Positions 25,398-34,335 of a stretch of 64,000 nucleotides of DNA are shown piece after piece. The notes beneath the pieces are model-generated. The model was not told where the DNA came from and ran no database searches. It worked only from the letters and a program-made list of their open reading frames with translations. The stretch comes from Fulvimarina sp039652615 (lineage in GTDB: Bacteria; Pseudomonadota; Alphaproteobacteria; Rhizobiales; Rhizobiaceae), in the NCBI RefSeq assembly GCF_039652615.1, contig NZ_JBDJAC010000011.1, positions 80,985-144,984 on the forward strand, read 5' to 3'. A program made the position numbers and the translations under genes. Position 1 is the first letter of the stretch. Each line of letters starts with the position of its first letter.

Positions 25398-26696
25398 ATG
25401 TCTGTGGCACGTGATATCGGTTCATCGAATGGCGACGAGGCCCGGCTGAAGGGGATCGTCCGCCATGTGATCCAGGTGATGAAGCCGGGGTTTGCCATCG
25501 AACTCTGGGATGGCGAGCGGATCGGCCCCGACGAAGGTCCGGTCGTGGTCCTGTCCGATCCGGCAGGGCTTGCCCGGCTCGTCATGCGTCCCTCGATCGG
25601 CCGGGTGGTCGCGCTCTGGATGGACAAGAGCATCGACTTCAAGAACGGCACGATCTTCGACCTCGCCGGCAAACGCTCCGAAACCCGGACGAAGGATGCG
25701 CTGAAGCAGATCGAGAAGGGCCGCATCGCCAAGGCACTTCCGGCGCTGTGGCGCCTGTCGCGTAAAGCGGGCGTTGAGGAAAAGGACGGTGCTGGCTCGG
25801 GCCGCAGCGGCTCCTCGAAGGAAGCGATCCAGTATCACTACGACGTCGGAAACGACTTCTACCGGCTCTTTCTCGATGAACGCATGCTTTATTCCTGCGC
25901 CTATTTCGACGGCTGGCACGAGGATATCGGCAAGGCGCAGGAGGACAAGCTCGACATGATCTGCCGCAAGCTGCGGCTGAAGGAGGGTGAGCGGTTTCTC
26001 GATATCGGCTGCGGCTGGGGCGCGCTTTTGATTCACGCCGCCTCGCGCTACGGGGTGAGCGGGCAGGGCGTGACGCTGAGCCAGGAGCAGTTCGATCTCG
26101 CCACCGCGCGGGTGCGCGAAGCCGGCCTCGAAGACAAGATCACCATCGAGCTGAAGCCGTTCCAGGAGCTGACCGGCACCTTCGACAAAGTCGCCTCGAT
26201 CGGCATGTATGAACATGTCGGCTTCAAGAACCACGACGACTACTTCTCGGCCGTCCGCAAGCTCTTGCGGGCGAAGGGGCTCTATCTTCACCACGCCATC
26301 ACGCGGCCGGCGAAAAAGACGGAAAAAGCCTTCCACAAGGGCACGCCCGAATACCGGGCGATCACCCGCTACATCTTTCCCGGCGCCGAGCTCGACCATA
26401 TCGGCCATTCGACGCGTATGCTGGAAAAGCATCGCTTTGAGGTCCACGACATCGAGGACTGGCGTGAGCACTACGCGCTCACATGCAAGCTCTGGCACGA
26501 CCGCCTGCTCGCAAGGTTCGATGAAGCTTGCGAGCTTGCCGGCGAGCGCAAGGCGCGCCTCTGGCTGCTTTACCTTGCCGGCTGTTCCCTCGGCTTCACG
26601 CGCGGCGGCATTCTCATCTACCAGACGCTTTCATCGAAGCGCGGCAAGGGGCCGAGCGAACTGCCCCCGACCCGGCGCGACCTTTATGAGGGCTGA
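25398..26696 (+). CDS. cfa: Cyclopropane-fatty-acyl-phospholipid synthase
   Basis: SAM-dependent enzyme that adds a methylene bridge to unsaturated acyl chains of membrane phospholipids, 432 residues. Landmarks: QYHYDVGNDFYRLFLDERML (substrate region), LDIGCGWGALLIHAASRYG (SAM motif I), GVTLSQEQFDLA, SIGMYEHVGFKNHDDYF (with the catalytic Glu region) and CSLGFTRGGILIYQTL at the C-terminus. The ATG at 25398 (MSVARDIG) follows AAAAGCGGGAACGG. Such lipids rise in stationary phase and acid stress. It stands alone and is convergent with the DUF2256 gene 15 bases after its stop. Confidence 0.94.
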   Translation: MSVARDIGSSNGDEARLKGIVRHVIQVMKPGFAIELWDGERIGPDEGPVVVLSDPAGLARLVMRPSIGRVVALWMDKSIDFKNGTIFDLAGKRSETRTKDALKQIEKGRIAKALPALWRLSRKAGVEEKDGAGSGRSGSSKEAIQYHYDVGNDFYRLFLDERMLYSCAYFDGWHEDIGKAQEDKLDMICRKLRLKEGERFLDIGCGWGALLIHAASRYGVSGQGVTLSQEQFDLATARVREAGLEDKITIELKPFQELTGTFDKVASIGMYEHVGFKNHDDYFSAVRKLLRAKGLYLHHAITRPAKKTEKAFHKGTPEYRAITRYIFPGAELDHIGHSTRMLEKHRFEVHDIEDWREHYALTCKLWHDRLLARFDEACELAGERKARLWLLYLAGCSLGFTRGGILIYQTLSSKRGKGPSELPPTRRDLYEG

Positions 26697-26711
26697 GAAC
26701 CCGGGTTGATG

Positions 26712-26891
26712 CTACCGGTCGTCGGCAGGTCTTGCCGCTTGCCTCGGCGGGATACCCGCCTTGGCCTCCTTCCGGCAGCGCTGGGAGCAGAATTTGACCT
26801 CCTCCCAGTTCTTCTCCCACTTCTTGCGCCAGACCATCGGCTTGCCGCACTGGACACAGATCTTGACGGGGAGTTCGGATTTGGCGCTCAT
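26712..26891 (-). CDS. DUF2256 small zinc-ribbon-like protein
   Basis: A 59-residue protein beginning MSAKSELPVKICVQCGKPMV and continuing WRKKWEKNWEEVKFCSQRCR, which is the DUF2256 pattern. Four cysteines (12, 15, 35, 39) form a CxxC...CxxxC arrangement likely to hold a zinc ion. The tail is basic and Ala/Pro-rich (GIPPRQAARPADDR). The function of the family is unknown; some members are found beside photolyase or cryptochrome-like genes, but none is here. It runs against cfa and ends 15 bases from it. Confidence 0.88.
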   Translation of the reverse strand: MSAKSELPVKICVQCGKPMVWRKKWEKNWEEVKFCSQRCRKEAKAGIPPRQAARPADDR

Positions 26892-26997
26892 TGGAGCGAT
26901 ATGGGTCTCGCCGGCGCATCAGCCAGCTGCTTGTTGCGCCCCGCCCGGATGCCTAGCTTAACCGGGCCTTTCTCAACCCTCATCTCGGAATGCGCCC

Positions 26998-27771
26998 ATG
27001 ATCTTAACGAGCGCCGGCCTCGCTTTTTCGGATATCTTTTCACAGCCCTTTCGCGCGGCGCTGTGGAAGATGCTGGGCCTTGCCGCCGTCGTCCTGATCG
27101 CGCTCTGGTTTCTGATCAGCGTGGTCTTCGAGAGCGTCGCACTGCCGTTCCTCGTCAATCTCCTGCCGGACCTTCCGCACTGGGTCGATCAGGCCGGCAC
27201 GGTGGCCTCATGGGCGCTCGGGCTGATGCTGGCGGTGCTTCTCGCCTTCCTGATCGGACCGATCAGCGCAATCATCGCCGGCCTCTTCCTCGACGATGTC
27301 GCGGAGGTGGTGGAGACCCAGTCCTATCCGGGTTCGCCGAACGGGCGGGCGATGCCGCTCGTGCCGGGCATGATCCTGTCCATCAAGTTCTTCGGCGTCG
27401 TGATCCTCGGCAATCTTCTGGCGTTGACCCTTCTTCTCGTTCCCGGGATCAATCTCGTCGCCTTCTTCCTCGTCAACGGCTACCTGCTGGGGCGGGAATA
27501 TTTCGAATTCGCCGCGATGCGCTACCGGATGGGCGAGGATGCACGCGCCTTGCGCCAGCGGCACAGTTCGACGGTGTTTTTCGCCGGGCTCGTGATCGCA
27601 GCCTTCCTCAGCGTGCCGATCCTCAACGTTCTGACCCCGCTGTTTGCGGCCTCCTTCATGGTGCATCTGCACCAGCGCCTGTCCGCGAAACACGGGGCCC
27701 TGCCGGACCCACAGCAGAGCTTTCAGGAACGGCTCGCGGGGGACGAGGGGCGCGAGCGCGTGAGCCGCTGA
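26998..27771 (+). CDS. EI24/CysZ-like membrane protein
   Basis: A 257-residue inner-membrane protein with about four to six hydrophobic spans (roughly residues 24-45, 67-95, 125-150, 190-220). It begins MILTSAGLAFSDIFSQPFRA and has GLMLAVLLAFLIGPISAIIAG and FFLVNGYLLGREYFEFAAMR, both characteristic of the EI24/CysZ (DUF540) family. CysZ is a sulfate permease in E. coli, whereas alphaproteobacterial EI24 members are uncharacterised, so sulfate transport is only a possibility. The C-terminal 40 residues are hydrophilic and cytoplasmic. Followed by the YrdC-like gene after 153 bases. Confidence 0.85.
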   Translation: MILTSAGLAFSDIFSQPFRAALWKMLGLAAVVLIALWFLISVVFESVALPFLVNLLPDLPHWVDQAGTVASWALGLMLAVLLAFLIGPISAIIAGLFLDDVAEVVETQSYPGSPNGRAMPLVPGMILSIKFFGVVILGNLLALTLLLVPGINLVAFFLVNGYLLGREYFEFAAMRYRMGEDARALRQRHSSTVFFAGLVIAAFLSVPILNVLTPLFAASFMVHLHQRLSAKHGALPDPQQSFQERLAGDEGRERVSR

Positions 27772-27924
27772 GCGCCTTCAGCGCGTTTTTTCTCTTTCAA
27801 AAGAGCGCTACTGCGCCTATTGCGGCGTCCATTGCCGATTTTTTCGCGGGGGACATCCGCCGCATCGCCGCCCGGCGCTGCGTTAACAGGGGTCCCGCGC
27901 AACGAGACCTTTGATGGAGTGGAC

Positions 27925-28710
27925 ATGCCCGCCAACGAAAAGACCGTCGCCTGGACCGGGGACCTGCAAAAGGACGGGCTGGACATCCTTACCCGCGGCG
28001 GCGGCATGATCGTGTCGCCGACCAAGGTCGGTTACATCATCATGGTTTCCGACAAGGCCGGTCTCGAACGCAAGTTCGACGCCAAGGTGCGCAAGCGCAA
28101 CAAGCCGGGCGTCGTGCTCTGCGGATCGATGGACGAACTGAAGACCCTCGCCGAGATGACGCCGGAGATCGAGGCCTTCTATCAGGCCCATTGGGACCGG
28201 AACATTCTTCTCGGCTGCATCCTGCCGTGGAAGAAGGAGGCGATCGCCAAGATCCCCGATGACGGATCGAAGGATTTCGTCATGGATGGCCGCGAGACAA
28301 GCTGCTTCGTCATCCGCTTCGGCACGCCCTCGGAACAGCTCGCCGAAGCGCTGTGGCGCGACCATGGCAAGCTCGCCTTCGCCTCCTCGGCCAATCCGTC
28401 CGGCAAGGGCAATCGCGGCCTCGTCGAAGGCATCGGCGATCGCATCGAGGCGGAAGCCGATCTCATCATCTCGGCAAACGACTATGTCGCCTCGATCCAG
28501 CCGGACAAGGACGAGGGCTCGCGCTACGAACAGGGCGTGATGGTCTCGATGGTGGACGAGAAGGGCACGCTGATCCCCGAGCAGAAGGGCGAACGCATGG
28601 TTTCGCCGGCGCCGATCCTCATCCGCAAGGGTCTCGACAACGAGAAGATCATGGCGCTTTTGTCCGAGCATTTCCTCAGCTGGGACTATCGTCACGGCCA
28701 GTATTACTGA
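27925..28710 (+). CDS. Sua5/YciO/YrdC-domain protein
   Basis: A 261-residue single-domain YrdC-fold protein. Family features are LTRGGGMIVSPTKVGYIIMV, the Lys/Arg-rich KVRKRNKPGVVL, and LAFASSANPSGKGNRGLVEG, matching the substrate-binding SxN region of Sua5/TsaC (threonylcarbamoyl-AMP synthase for tRNA t6A37). However the classical Sua5 start (LPTETVYGL) is changed to SPTKVGYI, and the C-terminal half is unlike Sua5, so it may be a paralogue with another role. The ATG at 27925 follows GGAG at 27916-27919. Confidence 0.8.
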   Translation: MPANEKTVAWTGDLQKDGLDILTRGGGMIVSPTKVGYIIMVSDKAGLERKFDAKVRKRNKPGVVLCGSMDELKTLAEMTPEIEAFYQAHWDRNILLGCILPWKKEAIAKIPDDGSKDFVMDGRETSCFVIRFGTPSEQLAEALWRDHGKLAFASSANPSGKGNRGLVEGIGDRIEAEADLIISANDYVASIQPDKDEGSRYEQGVMVSMVDEKGTLIPEQKGERMVSPAPILIRKGLDNEKIMALLSEHFLSWDYRHGQYY

Positions 28711-28775
28711 GGCGAGCGCTGGCGGAGGGGCGGCTATCCACCGAAACCGGCGGGATACCCTCTGGCCTCTCCATA

Positions 28776-28902
28776 CGTCATCCTCGGGCTCCGTCCCGAG
28801 GATCCAGGCGATGGTAGCGTGATCGACGGTGCAACCGGCGCCGATAAGGAATATATCCGTTGAGTCCAAGCTGAATCCTCGGGACGGAGCCCGAGGATGA
28901 CG
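28776..28902. repeat. Long inverted repeat with self-palindromic arms
   Basis: A perfect 28-base inverted repeat (28776-28803 and 28875-28902) separated by 71 bases. Each arm is itself a hairpin, CCTCGGG-CTCCGT-CCCGAGG. Arms of this type (GTCATCCTCGGG...CCCGAGGATC) are a frequent intergenic palindrome in Rhizobiales from memory. It lies between the YrdC-like gene and leuC; a diverged single unit is at 7337-7366. The inner 71 bases contain no gene. Confidence 0.88.
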
Positions 28903-28954
28903 GCGCGATCATGCGGCACATGACGCCGCGTGCGAAAGGAACCGGGGCTTCGCC

Positions 28955-30370
28955 ATGCCAAAAACCCTCTACGACAAGATCTGGGATGCACACGTCGTCG
29001 CGAGTCAGGCGAACGGCCTGACGATCCTCTACATCGACCAGCATTTCATCATCGAGGTGACCAGCCCGCAGGCCTTCGAGGGCCTTCGCGATGCCGGCCG
29101 GCCGGTGCGCCGCGTTGAGGCGACCCTTGGCGTCGCCGACCACAATGTCCCGACCTTTCCCGGCCGCCGCGACGATCTTGCCGAACCGGATTCGCGCGAG
29201 CAGCTGCGGCTGATGGCCGAGAACACCAAGGAATTCGGCGTCGCCTATTTCGGCCAGACCGATCGGCGGCAGGGTATCGTCCATGTGATCGGCCCGGAGC
29301 AGGGATTGACCCAGCCCGGCATGACGATCGTTTGCGGCGACAGTCATACCGCAACCCATGGCGCGTTCGGCGCACTCGCCTTCGGCATCGGCACATCCGA
29401 GGTCGAGCACGTGCTGGCGACCCAGACGCTTCTGACCAAGCGCTCCAGGAACATGCGGATTTCCGTCTCCGGCACGCTGCCATTCGGCGTGACGGCGAAG
29501 GATCTGATGCTGACGACGATCGGCAGGATCGGCACGGCCGGCGGCACCGGGCATGTGGTGGAATATGCCGGCGAGGCGATGCGCGCGCTCTCCATGGAGG
29601 GGCGCATGACCATCTCCAACATGTCGATCGAGGCCGGTGCGCGGGCAGGGCTCTTTGCGCCGGACGAGACGACCTTTGCCTATATCAAGGGTAAGCCGGG
29701 CGCGCCGAAGGGCGAATACTGGCAAAAGGCCGTCGATTACTGGTCGACGCTGTCAAGCGACGAGGGCGCGAGTTACGACCGCGAGATCGAATTCGACGGC
29801 GCGGACGTGCAGCCCATGGTGACCTGGGGCACGAGCCCGGAAGACGTGATCCCGGTTTCAGGCACCGTGCCGAACCCGGATGCGGCCGCCAACGAAAAGA
29901 AACGTCAGGCGATCGAGGCCGCGCTCGATTATATGGGTCTGAGGCCCGGCCAGCCGATCGGCGAGGTTCCGCTGGACCGGATCTTCATCGGCTCCTGCAC
30001 CAATAGCCGGATCGAGGATCTGCGGGCTGCGGCGGCCGTCGTATCCGGGCACAGGGTCGCCGAGAACATTACCTCGGCCATGGTCGTTCCGGGTTCTGGC
30101 CTCGTCAAGGCGCAGGCCGAACAGGAAGGCCTCGACAGGATCTTCATCGAGGCCGGTTTCGACTGGCGCGAGCCGGGCTGCTCCATGTGCCTCGGCATGA
30201 ATGCCGACAGGCTTGCTCCCGGCGAGCGCTGCGCGTCCACCTCGAACCGTAATTTCGTCGGTCGGCAGGGACCGGGTGGGCGCACCCATCTCGCGAGCCC
30301 GTCGATGACGGCCGCGGCCGCGATCGCGGGCCGATTCGTCGATGTGCGCAGCTGGAATAAAGGCCGCTGA
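28955..30370 (+). CDS. leuC: 3-isopropylmalate dehydratase large subunit
   Basis: Leucine biosynthesis; with LeuD it isomerises 2- to 3-isopropylmalate using a [4Fe-4S] cluster. The 471 residues are full length. Cluster cysteines are in FIGSCTNSRIEDLRAAAA (first) and EPGCSMCLGMNADRLAPGE (second pair). DSHTATHGAFGALAFGIGTS and NFVGRQGPGGRTHLASP are family hallmarks. The start at 28955 follows a GGAACCGGGG stretch. leuD follows after three bases, so the two are an operon. No leucine leader peptide or attenuator was visible in the 244 bases upstream, which are occupied by the inverted repeat. Confidence 0.98.
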   Translation: MPKTLYDKIWDAHVVASQANGLTILYIDQHFIIEVTSPQAFEGLRDAGRPVRRVEATLGVADHNVPTFPGRRDDLAEPDSREQLRLMAENTKEFGVAYFGQTDRRQGIVHVIGPEQGLTQPGMTIVCGDSHTATHGAFGALAFGIGTSEVEHVLATQTLLTKRSRNMRISVSGTLPFGVTAKDLMLTTIGRIGTAGGTGHVVEYAGEAMRALSMEGRMTISNMSIEAGARAGLFAPDETTFAYIKGKPGAPKGEYWQKAVDYWSTLSSDEGASYDREIEFDGADVQPMVTWGTSPEDVIPVSGTVPNPDAAANEKKRQAIEAALDYMGLRPGQPIGEVPLDRIFIGSCTNSRIEDLRAAAAVVSGHRVAENITSAMVVPGSGLVKAQAEQEGLDRIFIEAGFDWREPGCSMCLGMNADRLAPGERCASTSNRNFVGRQGPGGRTHLASPSMTAAAAIAGRFVDVRSWNKGR

Positions 30371-30373
30371 ACC

Positions 30374-30994
30374 ATGGAAAAGTTTGTCTCCGTCACCGGG
30401 TTCGCCGCGCCGATCCCCATCAACAATGTCGATACAGACATGATTACGCCGAAACAGGTGCTGAAGGCCGTCACCAAGAAGGGGCTCGCCTGGTCGCTGT
30501 TTCAGGAGCACCGCTTCAAGGCGGACGGATCGGAAAACCCGGATTTCGTGCTCAATCAGGAGCCGTGGCGCAACGCGAAGATCATCGTCAGCCTCGAGAA
30601 CTGGGGCTGCGGATCCTCGCGCGAGCACAGCCCATGGGCGATGTATGATTTCGGTATCCGCGCGGTGATCGCGATTTCCTACGCCGACATCCACTATAAC
30701 AACTGCTTCAAGAACGGCATCCTGCCGGTCACCCTGTCGCCGGACGAGGTGGATGTCGTGATGGAAGCTGCACGGCGCGGCGAAGAGATCACCGTCGATC
30801 TGGAGGCCTGCGAAGTACGGCTCGCCGACGGGACAGTCTATGCCTTCGAAATCGAGGATTATCGCCGCGACGCTCTTTTGCGCGGTCTTGACGAGATCGG
30901 CCAGACGCTGGACCAGGGCGATGCCATTTCAGCCTTCGAGGACAGGCAGCGCAAGGTGACGCCCTGGCTCTATGAACGCGAGCCCATCGGGTAA
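30374..30994 (+). CDS. leuD: 3-isopropylmalate dehydratase small subunit
   Basis: Small (swivel-domain) subunit of isopropylmalate isomerase, 206 residues. PINNVDTDMITPKQVLKAV near the N-terminus and LENWGCGSSREHSPWAMYDF, which holds the substrate-binding Ser-Arg, are conserved. FKNGILPVTLS follows as in all LeuD. It pairs with leuC immediately upstream. leuB and leuA are not adjacent here. Confidence 0.97.
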   Translation: MEKFVSVTGFAAPIPINNVDTDMITPKQVLKAVTKKGLAWSLFQEHRFKADGSENPDFVLNQEPWRNAKIIVSLENWGCGSSREHSPWAMYDFGIRAVIAISYADIHYNNCFKNGILPVTLSPDEVDVVMEAARRGEEITVDLEACEVRLADGTVYAFEIEDYRRDALLRGLDEIGQTLDQGDAISAFEDRQRKVTPWLYEREPIG

Positions 30995-31432
30995 TCTGGT
31001 GTCCCGGCTGCGGTTTGGCCGGGCCGACCCGTGAATGCCGCCGGTGCGGCGAACGCCTCATGGACCGTAGGTGGGACGTGCGACCCCGCAAAACGGTCGG
31101 GTTTGAAGACCCGCGGTCTGAATTGGCCGAATCGCGCCTCTCATCCGGTCAACAGTGTAAGCGCCGCTAAGACGGCGGCAAGTGTTCGGTCGCAATTGGC
31201 TTGAATGTAAGTCTTTATTATCGTTTCGTGTGAGCGTCCTGTTCTTTGTGATATTCCGTGAATTATTACGTGAAGCAGCAAATTAGCGATCGCCAAGCGA
31301 AGGGCCACCAACGCTTTCGGAATAGAATCTAGGCGAATATTCCGTTTTATTGAGCCAGTAGCGGTTCCCGTGCTCCCATAACGTTTGTTAATGCTGTCAA
31401 TTGACGCACAACCTGACGTGAAGCCCCAAAAA
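30995..31432. other. Intergenic region upstream of the chemotaxis locus
   Basis: The 526-base gap between leuD and the first receptor holds no supported gene. Its right half is AT-rich compared with flanking genes, contains the CtrA-type box at 31433-31447 and probably the chemotaxis promoter. A motif ATTATTACGTGAA at 31262-31274 recurs with one change at 34502-34514 before the second receptor. Confidence 0.55.
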
Positions 31433-31447
31433 TTAACCAGTTTTTAA
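31433..31447. promoter_or_regulatory. Candidate CtrA-binding site
   Basis: TTAACCAGTTTTTAA is an exact TTAA-N7-TTAA, the consensus of the cell-cycle and motility regulator CtrA in alphaproteobacteria. It lies 73 bases before the GTG start of the first receptor gene. CtrA control of motility and chemotaxis is well known in this group; binding here is inferred. Confidence 0.6.
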
Positions 31448-31520
31448 GCGTTCCGAGCGCCAATAGAACCCCGCGATGCCTCCGTTTCCGGAAGGCCTTT
31501 GCCAGTCTGGAGGAGCGTTC

Positions 31521-33512
31521 GTGTTCGATCTCAAAAATCTCAAAGTTGGCCGAAAGATCGGGATTGCTTTCGCCATGGTCTCGATGATCGCGGCAGCGAC
31601 GATGAGCTTACTTCTTTGGGACAGTCTGCACACGCTTGAAAAAGCCAATGAGAAGGACAGGGCTCTCGAAGTCGCGACGGCAGCGGTCGACGCGCGTTTC
31701 AAGCTGGCGCGCCAGGAAAACTCCCTTCGCGGGTTCATGATCACGAAAGATCCGTATTTCGCACAGCGTACCAAAGAGCATTACGATGCGTTCGTGACCT
31801 CGATCGGAAAATTGACGTCGCTTGTCGATAGTCAGGCGGCCGCGCGGCTTGAAAAGGCCATGCAGGACATGAACGCCTGGCAGAGCGAGATCGCCGATCC
31901 CGTCATCCGCCTTGCCGGCAGTGACAACACCTATCCCCGGGCTCTCAAGATCTTCGAATCCGGTAAGGCAGACACCTTCATCGAGCCAATCGAGGAAACG
32001 CTCGACGGCTTTCGCGACGAGGCGCGGGCGAGCGTTGCAGCAGCGAGCCTTGCTGAAAATGGTGCTTTGACCTTCATGATCTGGATTGTCGTCATCGGCA
32101 TGGTCGCGATGCTCGGTGCCGCGATCGTCCTGGCGTTGATCCTGAACAAGGTCATTGCTCGTCGGTTGTCCGCTTTGTCCGCACTCGTTCTAAGACTTGC
32201 GAGGGGCGACAAATCCATCGACGTTGCGGGTTTGGAAGGACGGGACGAGATCGGCCAGATGGTGTCCGCAGTCGAGATCTTCAAGCAGCAGGCGATCGAG
32301 CGTGATGAGCTCGTGCAGACCGCGGAGGCCGCTGCCGTCAACGAAAGTCAGGCAAAGGAGCGTCAGGCCGAGATCGACAATGCGCGGGCCGAAGACCTCA
32401 AGACGTTTATCCGGCTGGTGGAAACAGGGTTCGACCGCCTTTCGGCCGGCGATCTGACCGTGCGTATGGAAACCTCCGTGTCGCAGGAATTCGAACCGAT
32501 CCGCGCCAAGTTCAATTCGAGCGTCTCTCAGCTAGAGGAGGCGATCGGAACCGTCGTGAACTCGATCTCGGCGATCCGCACCGGTCTGTCCGAAATCACG
32601 ACCGCCGCCCATGATCTGTCGCAGCGCACCGAACAGCAGGCCGCGAGCCTGGAGCAGACGGTCGCCGCGCTCGGCGATGTTTCCAGCGGTGTGAACGAAA
32701 CGGCCAACAGTGCCGGTCAGGCCCAGAAGACGGCGACCGGCGCGCTGACAAAGGCCGAGCACGGCGGTGCCATCGTTGCCCGTGCGGTCGACGCCATGAA
32801 CCGGATCGAAGCGTCCTCCCAGCAGATCAACCAGATTATCGGCGTCATCGACGAGATTGCCTTCCAGACCAGCCTTCTCGCGCTCAATGCGGGTGTCGAG
32901 GCGGCACGCGCCGGCGACGCGGGTAAGGGCTTCGCGGTGGTCGCGCAGGAAGTCCGGGGCTTGGCCCAGCGCTCGGCAGAGGCCGCCAAGGAGATAAAGA
33001 CGCTGATTGCGACCTCTCGAGATCAGGTCGCTCAGGGTGTCGATCTGGTCACCCAGTCCGGCACATCCTTGACGGAGATCGTCGGCGAGGTGACCGCCAT
33101 GACCGATCTGGTCGGTCAGATCGCGGCATCGGCGCGCGAACAGGCCACCAGCCTCAAGGAAGTCTCTGGTGCTGCCGATCACATGGACAAGGTGACCCAA
33201 CAGAATGCGGCGATGGTCGAGGAGACCTCCGCAGCTGCCCGCACGCTGTCGAGCGAGACGGACGGGCTGGTCCATGCCGTCGAGCGGTTCCAGACCTCGG
33301 CCCAGAGCCGGAGCTGGCAGCCGAAGCGTGACCTTCCGATCAAGGAGCTTTCCGAGCGCGTCCAGAAGGAGTTCAACGCGCCTTCGAAGACCGGCAGGCC
33401 TGCTGCGCCGAGCCGGGCCGTCCATTCGCCGAGCAGAACTGTCCAACAGATGAAGACGGTCGGACAGGGTGGAGCAGCCCCGAAAGTCGAGGACGACTGG
33501 GAAGAGTTTTGA
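31521..33512 (+). CDS. Methyl-accepting chemotaxis protein, membrane receptor (first gene of the che locus)
   Basis: Transmembrane chemoreceptor of about 663 residues. Two membrane spans (about 13-32 and 183-208) bracket a periplasmic domain with CHASE3-like features (RQENSLRGFMITKDPYFAQR). A HAMP linker (ARRLSALSALVLRLARGDKS) and the methyl-accepting/signalling domain follow, with the highly conserved tip IDEIAFQTSLLALNAGVEAA RAGDAGKGF region. The C-terminus ends DDWEEF, resembling the CheR/CheB-docking pentapeptide NWETF. I choose the GTG at 31521, which sits after TGGAGGAGC; an ATG at 31476 is in frame but has no site. It corresponds to icpA/orf1 in rhizobial che operons. The ligand is unknown. 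Confidence 0.93.
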   Translation: MFDLKNLKVGRKIGIAFAMVSMIAAATMSLLLWDSLHTLEKANEKDRALEVATAAVDARFKLARQENSLRGFMITKDPYFAQRTKEHYDAFVTSIGKLTSLVDSQAAARLEKAMQDMNAWQSEIADPVIRLAGSDNTYPRALKIFESGKADTFIEPIEETLDGFRDEARASVAAASLAENGALTFMIWIVVIGMVAMLGAAIVLALILNKVIARRLSALSALVLRLARGDKSIDVAGLEGRDEIGQMVSAVEIFKQQAIERDELVQTAEAAAVNESQAKERQAEIDNARAEDLKTFIRLVETGFDRLSAGDLTVRMETSVSQEFEPIRAKFNSSVSQLEEAIGTVVNSISAIRTGLSEITTAAHDLSQRTEQQAASLEQTVAALGDVSSGVNETANSAGQAQKTATGALTKAEHGGAIVARAVDAMNRIEASSQQINQIIGVIDEIAFQTSLLALNAGVEAARAGDAGKGFAVVAQEVRGLAQRSAEAAKEIKTLIATSRDQVAQGVDLVTQSGTSLTEIVGEVTAMTDLVGQIAASAREQATSLKEVSGAADHMDKVTQQNAAMVEETSAAARTLSSETDGLVHAVERFQTSAQSRSWQPKRDLPIKELSERVQKEFNAPSKTGRPAAPSRAVHSPSRTVQQMKTVGQGGAAPKVEDDWEEF

Positions 33513-33914
33513 TCACGGCCCAGACGCCGCTTCGAGAAATGGTCACTGGCGTTCGTAAGCGCAAATATTGACCGAAGGCGATGGACCATCAGTCCCGGTC
33601 CCGATATCGCAACTTGTGCCGGAGCTTCGGTGTCGAGCTTTTAAGCATAGACCTCACGTAAAGCCCGTCTTCCGCAAGGATGGCGGGCATTTTCGGTTTT
33701 AACGCGAGATGCGATCGGTCGAAATGGATGTTTTGCTTCAAGCCCTGGTTGTTCCGGATGATCTCATCCGAAAGGTCATGCAACGCGCCCGCATGATGCT
33801 CCGGATTTTATGCAAAGACCGCTTGTTTGCTTCACAAGACAAGAACCCGGCGAGCCGTTTGCACCGCGCTTGACGCCGCAGCACACGTGAACTGAGCTTT
33901 GTATCAGCTCTTAT

Positions 33915-34026
33915 ACCGCCGGACAAATGAATTGACCCATGGCCAATTCTCGTCCGGCGCACGGCTCAAGCGCCGCTCTGGCTGCCGATGGACCTTGAAA
34001 AGCGGTGCTTTCAAAGGTCCATCGGT
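33915..34026 (-). repeat. MITE-like repeat, copy D
   Basis: A 112-base element in inverse orientation to the copy at 7113-7225, alignable along its full length. Ends ACCGCCGGAC and GTCCATCGGT form an imperfect terminal inverted repeat (8 of 10), and a TA flanks or overlaps each end (33914-33915 and 34026-34027), as in IS630/Tc1-type elements. The core reads ATTGACCCATGGCCAAT; the palindrome has lost two bases. Confidence 0.78.
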
Positions 34027-34235
34027 ATTAGCCCTGCGCGGGGCCAGAGCGCTGTGCATGCTGCGAGCGGATTCTCCGTATGCGCGGCTTTCAAAGATCC
34101 TCTGACCGGAATGCTCGTCCCGTCTCAATGATAAGGCGCCAAATCTAAGGCGGCCTGCCTGGACAAGTCGGTGTTCGAAAACGGCTGACCGAGGCAGCAT
34201 GCCGGCAAGGACGATCAGGGAAGGTGGTCCGTAAT

Positions 34236-34335
34236 ACGGTCGGACAAGAGAATTGCCCCTTTGGGCCCATTCTCGTCTGGCGCACATCTCAAGAGTCGCT
34301 GGTATAAGTTCAAATGCGTGACTGAAAGGTGCGTT
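34236..34335 (-). repeat. MITE-like repeat, copy E (degraded)
   Basis: The sequence from CGGTCGGACAAGAGAATTG to CGTCTGGCGCACATCTCAAG aligns with the left half of the copy at 33915, around 75% by eye, and shares GGCGCAC and CTCAAG. The right half has drifted. Same orientation as that neighbour. Confidence 0.6.

Noticed and set aside
30995..31200. Terminator after leuD
   Set aside because: A GC-rich stretch exists but I could not find a convincing stem with a T run.
33589..33783. 64-residue minus-strand frame after the first receptor
   Set aside because: No start context or family; the region is intergenic with repeats.
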